A stretch of 64,000 nucleotides of DNA from PALSA-911 sp963743035 (GCA_963743035.1 CAVUOB010000005.1:310001-374000); one strand, 5' to 3'; positions 16,932-26,907 are shown, counted from the first letter of the stretch. Notes: generated by a model not told the origin, from the sequence alone. Numbers and translations are program-made.

Positions 16932-18506
16932 TCATGTCTTCGTCACGTTCCAGAACACCGGCGCCGGCCCCGTCAGCAGGCCCGACAGGCTACGCCGCCA
17001 GGCGGTCGATTGGCGATACTGCCCGAGCGGCACGTATTGCACATTGGAAAACACCTCTTCCTGGATGGCGCGCGCCAGCTTCTTGCGCTCGGCCGCGTCG
17101 TTGCTCTCCATCCAGGCATCGCGCGCCGCCTCGATCGCCGGGCTGCTCGGCCAGCCGTACCAGGCGCCCGCGCCGTTGCCGCGCACGCCGATGGCGACCA
17201 GCGGATCGAGGTAGTCGGCCGCCGGGAAGCCGGAGATGAAGCCCGACCAGCCGCCCTTGTCCAGCGGCTCGCGGCTGTTGCGCCGCTGCACGACGGTGCC
17301 GAAATCCATCGCCTGCTCTTCGAGATTGATGCCGATCTCCTTCAGCCGCGCGGCGACCACTTGGGTCATCGCGTCGTAGAACGGCTGGTCGGTCGGGTGC
17401 ATCAGCACGAAGCGCTCCCCGCCCGCGCCGGAGGCGGCCACCATCGCGCGCAGCTCCGCGAGCGGCTTTTTGCCGCCCAGCCGGTCCATGCCGGCATCGT
17501 TGGCCGATTCCGTGCCCGGCAGGAAGCAGCCGATCGGCGCGGTATAGGCGCCGGTATCGTCGCCCATCAGCGCCTGCATCACCTCGGTCGGGTCGATCGC
17601 CGCCAGGATCGCCCGGCGCAGCGCCAGATTGCTGCTCGGCGGCTGCAGATGGTTCAGCCGCAGCACCGGATAGACGCCGTAGGGGTCGAGCCGCTGCACC
17701 TCGATGTCCTTGCTGCGGCGCAGCCGCTCCAGCAGGTCCGGCAGCGGCTGCTCGACCCAGTCCACCTCCCCGGTCAGCAGCGCGTTCGCCTGGGTGGCGG
17801 GGTCGGGCATGATGCGCCACTCCACCCGCTCCACCAGCGCGCGCTTGGCGCCGGCGGTGAAATCGGCCGGCTCGCTGCGGGAGCTGTAGCCGTCGAAGCG
17901 CGCGAACACCGCCTGGCTGCCGGAGACATACTCGCCGGGCAGGAAGCGGAACGGGCCGCTGCCGACCACCTCGGTGATCGGCTTGAACGCGTCGGTGGCG
18001 GCGAGCCGGGCCGGCTGGATCACCGGCGGGCTCGGCTGCGAACGCGCCAGCGCGAACGGGAGTGCCGCGAAACGGCGCTTCAACCGAAACACCAAAGTGC
18101 GGTCGTCCGGCGTTTCCAGCGCGTCCAGCCGGCTCGCCAGGGTCTGGCCGAGCGAGTCCCGCTTCATCCAGCGCTGCAGGGAGGCGACGCAGTCGCGCGC
18201 CAGCACCGGCTCGTTGTCATGGAATTTCAGCCCCTCGCGCAGCCGGATGGTCCAGCGCAGCCCGTCCTCGTCCATGCTGTGGCCTTCGGCCATCTGGGGA
18301 TGCGGGTTCAGCTTCGCGTCCAGCCCGTACAGCGTGTCGTAGACCAGGAAGGAAAAGTTCCGAGTCACCGTCGCCGTGGTCCAGACCGGATCCAGGCTGG
18401 CCAGGTTGCCCTGCGGCACGAAGATCAGTTTTTTCACATCCTGCGCGAGGGCGGGCCGGGCCAGAGGCAGGACCGCGGCGGCGGCCAGAAATTCACGTCG
18501 TTTCAT
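16932..18506 (-). CDS. ABC transporter substrate-binding protein, SBP_bac_5 (peptide/nickel) family
   Basis: A 524-residue periplasmic protein of the dipeptide/oligopeptide-binding family. The N-terminus MKRREFLAAAAVLPLARPALA has a twin-arginine motif and cleavage site, so export by Tat is likely. The mature part shows the family pattern, including SLDPVWTTATVTRNFSFLVYD, LREGLKFHDNEPVLARD and GSGPFRF. No permease or ATPase gene adjoins it, so it is an orphan receptor that must work with components encoded elsewhere. The ligand is not predictable. Confidence 0.9.
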   Translation of the reverse strand: MKRREFLAAAAVLPLARPALAQDVKKLIFVPQGNLASLDPVWTTATVTRNFSFLVYDTLYGLDAKLNPHPQMAEGHSMDEDGLRWTIRLREGLKFHDNEPVLARDCVASLQRWMKRDSLGQTLASRLDALETPDDRTLVFRLKRRFAALPFALARSQPSPPVIQPARLAATDAFKPITEVVGSGPFRFLPGEYVSGSQAVFARFDGYSSRSEPADFTAGAKRALVERVEWRIMPDPATQANALLTGEVDWVEQPLPDLLERLRRSKDIEVQRLDPYGVYPVLRLNHLQPPSSNLALRRAILAAIDPTEVMQALMGDDTGAYTAPIGCFLPGTESANDAGMDRLGGKKPLAELRAMVAASGAGGERFVLMHPTDQPFYDAMTQVVAARLKEIGINLEEQAMDFGTVVQRRNSREPLDKGGWSGFISGFPAADYLDPLVAIGVRGNGAGAWYGWPSSPAIEAARDAWMESNDAAERKKLARAIQEEVFSNVQYVPLGQYRQSTAWRRSLSGLLTGPAPVFWNVTKT

Positions 18507-18643
18507 CAGGTCGATTCTCCCTTCGGCGCAGAATAGCGGCTCAAAGGACGCTTCACACTCCCCCGCTCCGCGCCCTGGGCTTTTCCGCTCCGCGTAACGC
18601 GCAACCGGCCCCGCATTCCCTGCATGGCGGGACCGCTGGCAAA

Positions 18644-18670
18644 GTTATCATAACGCTGCTTACTATAACG
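18644..18670 (+). promoter_or_regulatory. Candidate MarR-type operator and promoter of the emr operon
   Basis: GTTATCATAAC (18644-18654) is a perfect 11-base palindrome, and the sequence TA(T/C)(C/T)ATAACG occurs twice as a direct repeat 15 bp apart (18646-18655 and 18661-18670). This AT-rich patch stands out in GC-rich surroundings and lies 41 bases before the marR start, the usual place for autorepression by MarR regulators. The role is inferred. Confidence 0.5.
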
Positions 18671-18710
18671 GCTGCATCGATCTGCCGCGCCCCAACATGG
18701 CCCTCACGAC

Positions 18711-19208
18711 ATGACCGAAATCCGCCGCGACCTGCTGTTCCTGCTGCACGACGTCGCCCGGCTGGTCCGGGTCGATGCCGACAAGCGCGCCCGCCGGCAG
18801 GGCATGACGCGGGCGCAATGGGGCATCCTGATCTGGCTGGAACGCCAGCCCGGCATCACCCAGAAGGAACTCGCCGAGATCATGGAGGTTGAGCCGATCA
18901 CGGTCGCCCGCCTGGTCGACCGGCTGGAGAAAAGCGGCATGGTGGAGCGCCGGCCGGACCCGAGGGACCGCCGCATCTGGCGCCTGCATCTGCGCCCGCC
19001 CGCCCATCCGATGCTGCGCGAGATCGACCGCCAGCGCGCGGAAATCGCCGGCATCCTGACCGGGGGGGTGGAGGAGGCCACGCTGGAACTGATGACGGAG
19101 ACGCTGCTGCACATGAAGGCAGCGCTGACACCCTGCACCCGCCAGCCGCGGCGCGCGCCCGACGCCCTGCCGCCGCCCACCGCCACCCAAGCACGGGAGA
19201 TCGCCTGA
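18711..19208 (+). CDS. MarR family transcriptional regulator of the efflux operon
   Basis: A 165-residue regulator with a central winged helix: MTRAQWGILIWLERQPGITQ, QKELAEIMEVEPITVARLVD (recognition helix) and the wing KSGMVERRPDPRDRRIWRLH. The DPRDRR motif is diagnostic for MarR proteins. The Pro/Ala-rich C-terminal 25 residues are unusual. The stop overlaps the emrA start by one base (TGATG), so the three genes form a marR-emrA-emrB unit, and the protein probably represses its own operon until a phenolic or lipophilic ligand binds. Confidence 0.92.
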   Translation: MTEIRRDLLFLLHDVARLVRVDADKRARRQGMTRAQWGILIWLERQPGITQKELAEIMEVEPITVARLVDRLEKSGMVERRPDPRDRRIWRLHLRPPAHPMLREIDRQRAEIAGILTGGVEEATLELMTETLLHMKAALTPCTRQPRRAPDALPPPTATQAREIA

Positions 19209-20341
19209 TGTCCCAGGCTACCACCACAGGGGCTACCACTACAGGGGCTACCACTTCCCCCGCCCATCGCGTCACGGATGCGCCGGCTTCCTCAGGCCAC
19301 ACGCGGCGCACGCTGCGGCGCGGCCTGCGGCCGTTCCTGATGCTGGGCGGCATCGTCCTGGTCATCATCGGCTCGCTCTATTACTGGAAGACCGGCGGGC
19401 GCATCGTCTCGATCGACGACGCCTATGTCCGCGCCGCCAAGGAGACGATCGCCACCGACGTCTCCGGCATCGTGCTCGAAGTGCCGGTGCGCGAGGGCCA
19501 GCGGGTCGCCCAGGGCGACGTGCTGCTGCGGCTGGACCCCAAGCCGTTCCGGATCGCCCATGACGGCGCCAGCGCCAATCTCAACAGCATCGTGTTCACG
19601 CTGAACGCCATGAAGCTCGACTACCAGCGGATGCTGCGCGACGCCCAGGTGAAGTCGGCGCAGGTCGATTCCGACCAGGCGAGCTTCGACCGCTACGCCA
19701 ACCTGGTGAAAGGCGGCGGCGTCACCCGCGCCGATTACGACGATGCCCGCTTCCGGCTCGCCGCCAACCGCCAGGCGCTGGAGGCGCTGAAGGTGCAGGC
19801 CATGGTCCAGCTGGCGCGGCTCGGCGGCAACCCGGATGTCGACGTCACCACGATGCCGGACTACCTGCAGGCCAAGGCCCGGCTCGACGAGACGCAGCGC
19901 CAGCTCGACCATACGGTGATCCGCGCCCCGTTCGCCGGCATCGTCACCCAGGTGGAGAGCGTGCAGCCCGGCATGTACCTGGCCGCCGCCACCGCCGCCT
20001 TCGGCCTGGTATCGACCGACCGCGTCTGGGTCGAGGCCAACCCGAAGGAAACCGAGCTCACCTACGTGAAGCCCGGCGACGCCGTGCAGGTCACCGTGGA
20101 CACCTATCCCGGCCGCGTCTGGCAAGGCTCGGTGGAAAGCATCAGCCCGAACAGCGGATCGGAATTCTCCGTCCTTCCGGCCCAGAACACCTCCGGCAAC
20201 TGGGTGAAGGTGGTCCAGCGCATCCCCGTCCGCATCAAGGTCGACCGCAGCCCGCAAGACCCGGAACTGCGCGCCGGCATGAGCGTGGTCGCGGATATCG
20301 ACACCGGCCACCACCGGAGCTGGCACGACCTGATCCCATGA
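19208..20341 (+). CDS. emrA: EmrA-like membrane fusion protein (HlyD family)
   Basis: A 377-residue periplasmic adaptor for the EmrB pump. A Thr-rich cytoplasmic N-terminus is followed by one membrane helix (about residues 43-62, FLMLGGIVLVIIGSLYYW), the first lipoyl half (GIVLEVPVREGQRVAQGDVL), a helical hairpin, and the second lipoyl half and barrel (HTVIRAPFAGIVTQVESV). The N-terminus contains three 15-bp tandem repeats (19217-19261) coding ATTTG/ATTTG/ATTSP. Its stop codon lies inside the left terminal repeat of long hairpin element B. Confidence 0.92.
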   Translation: MSQATTTGATTTGATTSPAHRVTDAPASSGHTRRTLRRGLRPFLMLGGIVLVIIGSLYYWKTGGRIVSIDDAYVRAAKETIATDVSGIVLEVPVREGQRVAQGDVLLRLDPKPFRIAHDGASANLNSIVFTLNAMKLDYQRMLRDAQVKSAQVDSDQASFDRYANLVKGGGVTRADYDDARFRLAANRQALEALKVQAMVQLARLGGNPDVDVTTMPDYLQAKARLDETQRQLDHTVIRAPFAGIVTQVESVQPGMYLAAATAAFGLVSTDRVWVEANPKETELTYVKPGDAVQVTVDTYPGRVWQGSVESISPNSGSEFSVLPAQNTSGNWVKVVQRIPVRIKVDRSPQDPELRAGMSVVADIDTGHHRSWHDLIP

Positions 20342-20606
20342 CCAGAGCTGGATTGGGGCTCCGCCCCAAACCCCGGCAGGGGCTCTGCCCCTGCACCCCG
20401 CCAGGGAACTCGTTCCCTGGACCCATTTCCGTTTGGTTTGTTGGGAAGGGGGCATGCCGTAGCCCATCGACGGCTGCGTCGGCTCCGCCCCCTTCCCAAC
20501 AAACCAGTCTGAGGGGTCAAGGGGATGACCATCCCCTTGCGGGTGCAGGGCAGCGCCCTGCCGGGGTCTGGGGCGGAGCCCCAGCCTTGCTTTTGGCCGG
20601 GTCATG
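20337..20606. repeat. Long hairpin element, copy B (270 bp), filling the emrA-emrB gap
   Basis: The terminal repeats CATGACC (20337-20343) and GGTCATG (20600-20606) contain the emrA stop codon and the emrB start codon. Between them lie the same ordered hairpins as in copy A (GGGGCTCCGCCCC; CAGGGGCTCTGCCCCTG; CCAGGGA...TCCCTGG), then a 20-bp perfect central stem (20434-20453 with 20487-20506) with a 33-base loop, then the mirror set. The loop shares GTAGCC-ATC-ACGG and CGTCGG with copy A. The element separates two genes that are normally adjacent and must affect expression of emrB. Confidence 0.87.
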
Positions 20607-22133
20607 AGCGGCCTGTCCGCCGGCGTCCGGCATCGGACGCTGATCACGATCTGCGCGATGGCGGCGACGCTGATGCAGGCGTTGGATTCGACGATCGCCA
20701 ACGTGGCGCTGCCGTATATGCAGGGCAGCCTGTCGGCGTCGTCCGACGAGATCACCTGGGTGCTGACCTCCTACATCACCGCCGCGGCGATCATGACCGC
20801 GCCGGTCGGCTGGCTGGCGGCCAGGTTCGGGCGCAAGAACCTGATGCTGGTCTGCCTGGTCGGGTTCACTATTGCGTCGATGATGTGCGGGGCGGCGCAG
20901 TCGCTGGCGCAGATGGTGGTGTTCCGGCTGTTGCAGGGCACGTTCGGCGCAGCGCTGGTGCCGTTGTCGCAATCGATCATGCTGGACATCTACCCGCCGG
21001 AAAAGCGCGGCATGGCCATGGCGATCTGGGGCGTGGGCGTGATGCTGGGGCCGATCCTGGGCCCGACCGTGGGCGGCTACCTGACCGATCTCTACAACTG
21101 GCGCTGGGTGTTCTACGTCAACCTGCCGGTGGGCGTGGCCGCGGTGGCGGGGCTGATCGTGTTCATGCCCGGCGAGGGCTCGCGCAGCGGCATGCGCTTC
21201 GACTGGACCGGCTTCGGCGTGCTGGCGCTCGGCATCGGCTCGTTCCAGCTGATGCTGGACCGCGGGCATGACCAGGACTGGTTCAACTCGACCGAGATCA
21301 TCGTGGAGGCGGTGCTCGCCGGGCTCGGGACCTATCTGTTCCTGGTGCACATGGCCACCGCGCAGCGGCCGTTCGTGCCGCCGGCGGCGTTTCGCGACCG
21401 CAATTTCGTCGCCGGGCTGGCGTTGATGTTCTCGGTCGGCATGGTGCTGGTCGCCACCGCCGCGCTGATGGCGCCCTGGCTGCAGACGCTGGCGAACTAT
21501 CCCGTGGCCGCCGCCGGGCTGGTGCTGTCGCCGCGCGGGCTTGGCACCATGCTGTCGATGCTGCTCGGCGGGCGGCTGACGGCGAAGGTCGATCCGCGGG
21601 TGCTGATCGGCGTCGGCATCCTGATGCTGTGCTATTCGCTGGAGCTGATGGCGGGATGGACGCCGGACGTGTCGCAGCACGACATCATCCTGGCGATCTT
21701 CATCCAGGGCGCCGGGCTCGGCTTCGTCTTCGTGCCTTTGCAGGTGCTGACCTTCGCCACGCTGCGGGCGGAGTTCCGCACCGACGGCACCTCGATGATG
21801 AGCCTGTTCCGCAATGTCGGCAGCGCCGTCGGCGTGGCCATCACCTCCTCGGCGCTGGCCCACAACCTGCAGGTGGTGCATGCGCAGATCAGCGAGTCGG
21901 TCACGCCGTTCAACCGTGCGCTGCAGGCCTACAAGATGCTGGACCCCGCCACCGCGCATGGCGCGGCGGTGCTGGACCAGATCGTCAACCGGCAGGCGCT
22001 GATCATCGCCTATGTCGACGACTACAAGCTGATGATCTTCACCTCGCTGCCGGCGCTTCTGCTGCTGCTGTTCATGCGCAAGCCGCCGAGCGGCGGGGCG
22101 AAGCCGGACGCCGCGCACGCGGCGATGGACTGA
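20604..22133 (+). CDS. emrB: EmrB/QacA family MFS drug efflux transporter (DHA2)
   Basis: A 509-residue proton antiporter with the 14-helix DHA2 layout. The first helix has LMQALDSTIANVALPYMQG, the family signature, and the loop after helix 2 has AARFGRKNLM (motif A). The antiporter motif appears as WGVGVMLGPILGPTVGGYL. With EmrA and an outer-membrane channel it would export lipophilic toxic compounds out of the cell. The start ATG is the last part of repeat element B. Its 3' end overlaps the tail of the oppositely oriented glycosyltransferase gene by about 60 bp. Confidence 0.93.
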   Translation: MSGLSAGVRHRTLITICAMAATLMQALDSTIANVALPYMQGSLSASSDEITWVLTSYITAAAIMTAPVGWLAARFGRKNLMLVCLVGFTIASMMCGAAQSLAQMVVFRLLQGTFGAALVPLSQSIMLDIYPPEKRGMAMAIWGVGVMLGPILGPTVGGYLTDLYNWRWVFYVNLPVGVAAVAGLIVFMPGEGSRSGMRFDWTGFGVLALGIGSFQLMLDRGHDQDWFNSTEIIVEAVLAGLGTYLFLVHMATAQRPFVPPAAFRDRNFVAGLALMFSVGMVLVATAALMAPWLQTLANYPVAAAGLVLSPRGLGTMLSMLLGGRLTAKVDPRVLIGVGILMLCYSLELMAGWTPDVSQHDIILAIFIQGAGLGFVFVPLQVLTFATLRAEFRTDGTSMMSLFRNVGSAVGVAITSSALAHNLQVVHAQISESVTPFNRALQAYKMLDPATAHGAAVLDQIVNRQALIIAYVDDYKLMIFTSLPALLLLLFMRKPPSGGAKPDAAHAAMD

Positions 22134-24613
22134 GCCGCCCGGCCAGCGCCAGCAGCGCGTCCCGGCGCGCTGCCTGCTGGGCCGCCAGCGTTCCCTGGCG
22201 CAGGAAATCGTCGCGGGCGGCGGCGGCGCTGGGCCAGAAGCAGCCGGGGGTCGCGGACCAGGCGGGCCAGGGCGGCGAACCAGGCGGGCGCGGTGTTGCC
22301 GACGAGCTCCGCCGCCGAGCCGCGATAGGCGGGAACGTCGGAAGCCAGCACGGCGAGGCCGAGGGCGGCGTAGTCCAGCACCTTGATCGCGGATTTGCAG
22401 CGGTTGAAGCCGGTATCGGCCAGCGGCGCGATGCCGATGTCCCAATTTTGGCCCGTGATGGGTTGGCCCGTGATCCAGTCGACGAAGCCGGGATAGGAGG
22501 CGATGGCGTGCGCGGGCGGGGCGAGGCGGCGGATGAAGTCCGGCACGCCGCGCGCGGTCACGCCGATCATGTCGATGCGCACGCGGCCGGCGAATTCGGC
22601 GTGCAGCCGGGCGAGCGCGGGTTCCACGATGGCGAAATCGGCGTCATGCGTGGCGGTGCCCATGTAGAGGATGCGCACCGGTCCCCGCGCGGGGCGGATG
22701 GGCGATGGCGGGGCGGCCCATAGGCGCTCGTCCAGGCCGTTGGCGACGACCCGCGCGGCGTGGCCGGCGGCGTGAAGGCTTTGCCGCAGCGCCGGGGTCG
22801 AGGCCCAGACCGCGTCGGCGTGGCCGAGCATCCGCGCCACCAGCCGGGCGCGGGGGCGCAGGATCGCGGCTTCCGGGTGGTCGCGGGGGATGTTCAGCAG
22901 GTCGTCGTCGAGGTCGTAGAGCAGCCGGATGCCATGCGCGCGGCAATGCGCGGCCAGGGCGTCCGCCGTGGCGGCGTCGGGCAGGGCGTAGCGCTGGGTG
23001 GCGATGATGTCGGCGCGGTAGCGCAGCGCCTCCGTTGGATCGGCGAGGACGATGTCGATCTCGCCGGTGCTCGCCAGGTGATCGAGCGGCTGGAGCAGGC
23101 GGATATAGCCGCAGGGGCTGGGGGTGGCGTTCTCGAAGCGCTCGGGCACGACGACCACCGAAACCCGGCCAGCGCGGCGCAGGTCCATCGGTCCGGTCGT
23201 CGCGCGCCTTGTGGGAGGCGTGGGGGTTTCGGCCGGCTTCGGGCGCCTGGACGGTTTCGGCGGATTGCCGAGCAATGCGGCGCGCGCGGCGGCGAACGCC
23301 TCCAGCCAGTCCTGCGCGGGAGCGCCGGGATCGACCAGCCAGGTCAGCCGCCGCCCGGCCAGGCGTTCGGGGAAGGCGCCGATACGGGCGGCGACGATCG
23401 GCAGTCCCGCGATCGATCGCGGCGGCGAGGCCCTGGGCTTCCGGATCGGGCCACTGGGTTGGGAACCAGGCGACATGCGGCGGCGATCGGCGCAGCGCCT
23501 CGGACCAGTCCGCTGGCGCGACGGGCTCGATCCGGATGGCCCCGCTTGCCGCTTCTTGCACCGCTGCCACCGCCGGCGCGCCCAGATGCGGCGCATCGCC
23601 GAACGCCGCCACGCGCAGCGTGCCGCGCGGGGCCAGTTTCGGGAATGCCAGCTTCCAGGTGCCGCCGGCGGCCGGGGCCAGGACGGCACGTTCAGCGAGG
23701 CCATAACGTTGCAGCCGCGCCAGCGCGTCCTGGCTCGGGCAGATCACCTGCCCGGCCTCGCGGAACAGCCAGGCATGGCCGTGCCGCCAGGTCAGGATGT
23801 CGGTCGCCCCATGGCTCGGCCGCGCCGCGATGCAGGCGTTGCAGCCGGCGGGGCCGGGCTCGCCGCAATGCTGCGCGTCCGGCCAGGGCAGCAGATGGCG
23901 TTGCGGGCAGAGGGCGAGGTAGTCGCGCAGGATCACGTCGAAGGCCACGCCCAGGCGGTGCAGCAGGGCGCGCAGATCGAACCGCCCGGCCGGCAGGCCG
24001 CGCACCAGCACGCGCGAGACGCCGGCATCCGTCAGCACCCGCACGAGGTCGCCGATCCGCTCCGGCGGCAGGCGCAGCGTCCGGGGATCGCCGGGCGCGG
24101 ACAGCGCCATGCCGCGCGAGGTCGCCCGCAGCACCAGCGCGTCCGCCGCGGGTTCGCTGTCCTGCTCGTCGGTCACGATCAGCTCCGCCGGGCCGGCGGC
24201 TTTTGCGCCCGCCGGAACGGCGGCCTTTGCGTTCATCGGAAAGGCGGAAAAATCCGGCGCCGGCTCGGTCGGCCAGCCGCTCGCCACGCCCAGTTTCAGA
24301 TGGTGCAGCAGCGGATTGCCGCGCGCGCCGGGATGCTCGCGCACATACCAGGCGGCGTCGAAGCGCGGATGCGGATCGCGCAAGGCGGCGGCCCCGGTCT
24401 GCAGGTAATGCAGCAGCGGCGGCTGGCGGAGGCGGCGGCGTCCGGATATTCGCGCAGATACCAGGCGCCGTCGAAGAACGGATTGGGGTCGCGCCCCTCG
24501 GCCAGGCCATGGGCGGCGAAATGGCGCAGCGCGTCGGCGGCGGCGACATCGGGGTAGCGCGACGCGTACCAGGCCGTGTCGACGATGACGGCGAACGCCG
24601 CGACCGGATCCAC
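22072..24613 (-). CDS. Large glycosyltransferase with N-terminal Trp-Tyr repeats, frameshifted
   Basis: Joined, about 845 residues. The N-terminus has three repeats of the type TAWYASRYPDVAAADALRHF, GAWYLREYPDAAA and AAWYVREHPGARGNPLLHHL, seen ahead of glycosyltransferases in Rhodospirillales-type genomes. A poorly defined middle domain contains a Cys-rich stretch (ALCPQRHLLPWPDAQHCG). The C-terminal half is GT-B/GT1-like: VVVPERFENATPSPCGYIRL, RLLYDLDDDLLNIPRDHPE, ARVVANGLDERLW, ILYMGTATHDADFA and FNRCKSAIKVLDYAALGLAV. Breaks fall near 24425 (two extra bases or one missing), 23405 (one extra C) and 22235 (one extra C). The GTG start lies one base after the chromate transporter stop. Confidence 0.75.
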
Positions 24614-24614
24614 C

Positions 24615-25139
24615 CTAGCTGCCCACCGCCAGCAGCACCGCCGCGCCGGCCGTCAGCGCGATCATCGGATGCAGCTCGGTCAGCGTCAGCAGCAGCGTCG
24701 ATCCGGCGGTGACGCCATAGGCCGGCCAGCCATGCTCGGTGCCGCGGATCAGCGCGATGCCGCTGCCGAGCGTCAGCCCGACCGCGACCGGCGCCAGCGC
24801 CCGCTCGGCGACCTCGCGCCAGGCGGAGCGGGCCGCGCGGTCCCAGAACCGCGCCGCCAGGTGCACGATCAGGCAGGACGGCGTGAACATCGCCAGGCCC
24901 GCCACCACCGCGCCCAGCACCCCCGCCGCCTTCAGCCCGATCAGCAGCACGATCAGCGCCCCCGGGCCGGGCGTGGCGCGGGAGATGGCGAACAGATCGA
25001 GGAACTGGCGCGCGGTCAGCCAGTGGTGCTGGTCCACCGCGGCGCGCTGCATCTCCGGCAGCACGCCGTTGCCGCCGCCCACCGACAGCAGCGACAGCAC
25101 CACGAACAGCCCGGCCAGCTGAGCCAGCACCCCGGTCAC
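24615..25139 (-). CDS. Chromate transporter, second half (ChrA C-terminal-like subunit)
   Basis: A 174-residue CHR-family membrane protein (FVVLSLLSVGGGNGVLPEMQ, FLDLFAISRATPGPGALIVL). In the short-chain CHR type two half-size proteins encoded by adjacent genes make the transporter. The GTG start overlaps the stop of the partner gene (GTGA), supporting joint translation. The family exports chromate, or in some cases may act on related anions; chromate resistance here is inferred from family only. Confidence 0.88.
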   Translation of the reverse strand: MTGVLAQLAGLFVVLSLLSVGGGNGVLPEMQRAAVDQHHWLTARQFLDLFAISRATPGPGALIVLLIGLKAAGVLGAVVAGLAMFTPSCLIVHLAARFWDRAARSAWREVAERALAPVAVGLTLGSGIALIRGTEHGWPAYGVTAGSTLLLTLTELHPMIALTAGAAVLLAVGS

Positions 25140-25760
25140 GGCTGGCGCCGCTCCAGCCAGCCGATGAGCAGGCTGGCCGGGATCATCACCGCCAGCACCC
25201 AGCCCAGGCCGATGCCGAAGCCGAGCGATGCGGCGGTGGCGACCGCCACCCCGATCGCCCCGGGGCGGCGGATGTTGCGCCGGAACAGCCGCAGGCCGGA
25301 AGCGAGATTGAGGCCGATCGCGCCGGCGCCGACGCCGGCCAGAGCCAGGCCGAACCAGGTGCCATCAGGCAGGGCGTTCAGGCTGAAATAGGCGGCCCCC
25401 GCGATCAGCACGACCGCCACCGGCACCGCCAGCATGCCGAGCACCGCCACCACCGCGCCCAGGCCGCCATGCAGCACGGTGCCGACGAACACCGCGATGT
25501 TGACCCCGTTCGCCCCCGGCGAGATCTGCGACAGCGCCACGCCGCTGAGGAACTGGCGGTCGTCGATCCAGCCGCGCCGCTCCACCACCTCCCGCCTTGT
25601 CCAGCTGGTCATGCCGCCGCCGAAGCTCATCGCGCCCATGCGCAGGAACACGACGAACAGCTCGCCGAGGCTGCCCGCCTTCTCCCTGGGAGCGTTCTCC
25701 CTGGGAGCCTGGCCGGCTCGACTCCTGCGTTGCGTGTGCGATGGGCTGGCATCGCGCCAT
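25136..25760 (-). CDS. Chromate transporter, first half (ChrA N-terminal-like subunit), start region frameshifted
   Basis: The conserved CHR core is clear: GELFVVFLRMGAMSFGGGMT, REVVERRGWIDDRQFLSGVA and ISPGANGVNIAVFVG. There is no start codon in its own frame near the expected position. An ATG at 25760 in a neighbouring frame would join the core if one extra base is removed near 25685-25700, matching the single-insertion pattern seen in other genes. A 15-bp tandem duplication (25682-25711, TCTCCCTGGGAGC) lies in this same stretch and encodes APREN/APREK. The start is therefore uncertain. The gene is divergent from the aldo/keto reductase. Confidence 0.75.
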
Positions 25761-25810
25761 TCAAGCCGGTTCCGTGTAGGCTCGAAAGCGGGCAAATCAG
25801 GGGGGATGCG

Positions 25811-26816
25811 ATGGAGTACCGGAATCTCGGCGCAAGCGGGCTGAAAATCTCCCCGCTCTGCCTCGGCACGATGATGTTCGGCGGCGCCACGGAGGAGGCC
25901 ACGGCCGCGCGCATCATCGACCGCGCGCAGGAGCAGGGCGTGAACTTCATCGACACCGCCGACGGCTACGCCGAAGGCCGCTCGGAGGCAATCACCGGCC
26001 GCGCGATCGCGAAGAACCGTTCCTGGTGGGTGCTGGCGACCAAGATCGCCAACCCCACCGGCAAGGGCCCGAACGCGCGCGGGCTGTCGCGCCGGCACGT
26101 GATGGACGCCACCCATGCCAGCCTGCGCCGGCTGGGCGTGGAAACCATCGACATTCTGTACCTGCACAAGGAAGACCACAGCCACACCGCTGGCCGAAAC
26201 CGTGCGCGCGCTCGGCGACCTGATCCGGGCCGGCAAGCTGCGGTATTTCGGCGTCTCCAACTACCGCGCCTGGCGCGTCGCGGAGATCTGCCGCATCTGC
26301 GACGAACTCGGCATCGACCGCCCGGTGGTCAGCCAGCCGCTGTACAACGCGCTGAACCGCCAGCCGGAAATCGAGCATCTGCCGGCCTGCGGCCAGTACG
26401 GCCTGGGCGTGGTGCCCTACTCGCCGCTGGCGCGCGGCGTGCTGACCGGCAAATACCGCCCCGACGTGCCGCCCCCGCCAGGCACCCGCGCCGGGCGGCA
26501 GGACCGGCGGATGCTGGAATCGGAATGGCGACAGGAAAGCCTGCACATCGCCCTGGAACTGGCCCGGCACGCCGAGGCCCGCGGCATCACGCCCGGGCAG
26601 TTCGCGCTCGCCTGGGTGCTGAACAACCGCTTCGTCACCGCCGCCGTCGCCGGGCCGCGAACCGAGGAGCAATGGGAAGGATATCTCGGCGCACTCGACT
26701 ATCGCTGCGATGCCGAGGACGAAAAACTGGTCGACCGGCTGGTGGCGCCGGGGCATGCGTCCACGCCGGGATACAACGATCCTTCGTATCCGATTGAGGG
26801 GCGGGTGGTGCGGTAG
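25811..26816 (+). CDS. Aldo/keto reductase, one apparent insertion
   Basis: About 334 residues once joined. MEYRNLGASGLKISPLCLGT and the catalytic tetrad residues are visible: Asp and Tyr in FIDTADGYAEG, Lys in VLATKIANP, and His in ILYLHKEDHS. One extra C near 26183 breaks the frame before LAETVRALGDLIRAGKLRYFGVSNY. The C-terminal cofactor segment (FVTAAVAGPRTEEQWEG) indicates NADPH use as in the YajO/YghZ-like group. It would reduce an aldehyde or ketone; the substrate is unknown. Confidence 0.87.
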
Positions 26817-26880
26817 GGGCTTGGGGTGGGGGGCGCTTTGGCCCCTCTGGCCCGTCTGCCCCGTCTGCCCCCTCACCCCT

Positions 26881-26907
26881 CCCTCTCCCCCGAAGTGGGG
26901 GAGAGGG
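26881..26907. terminator. GC-rich hairpin between convergent genes
   Basis: CCCTCTCCCCC (26881-26891) pairs perfectly with GGGGGAGAGGG (26897-26907) around a five-base loop. This is a widespread type of proteobacterial intergenic palindrome and probably terminates transcription from both flanking genes. Confidence 0.65.

Noticed and set aside
16922..16940. Fluoride riboswitch ahead of crcB
   Set aside because: Only 10 bp separate crcB from the upstream gene, leaving no room for the aptamer.
18967..19190. Frameshift in marR because of the Pro-rich C-terminus
   Set aside because: The frame runs smoothly into the one-base overlap with emrA and the DNA-binding domain is complete.
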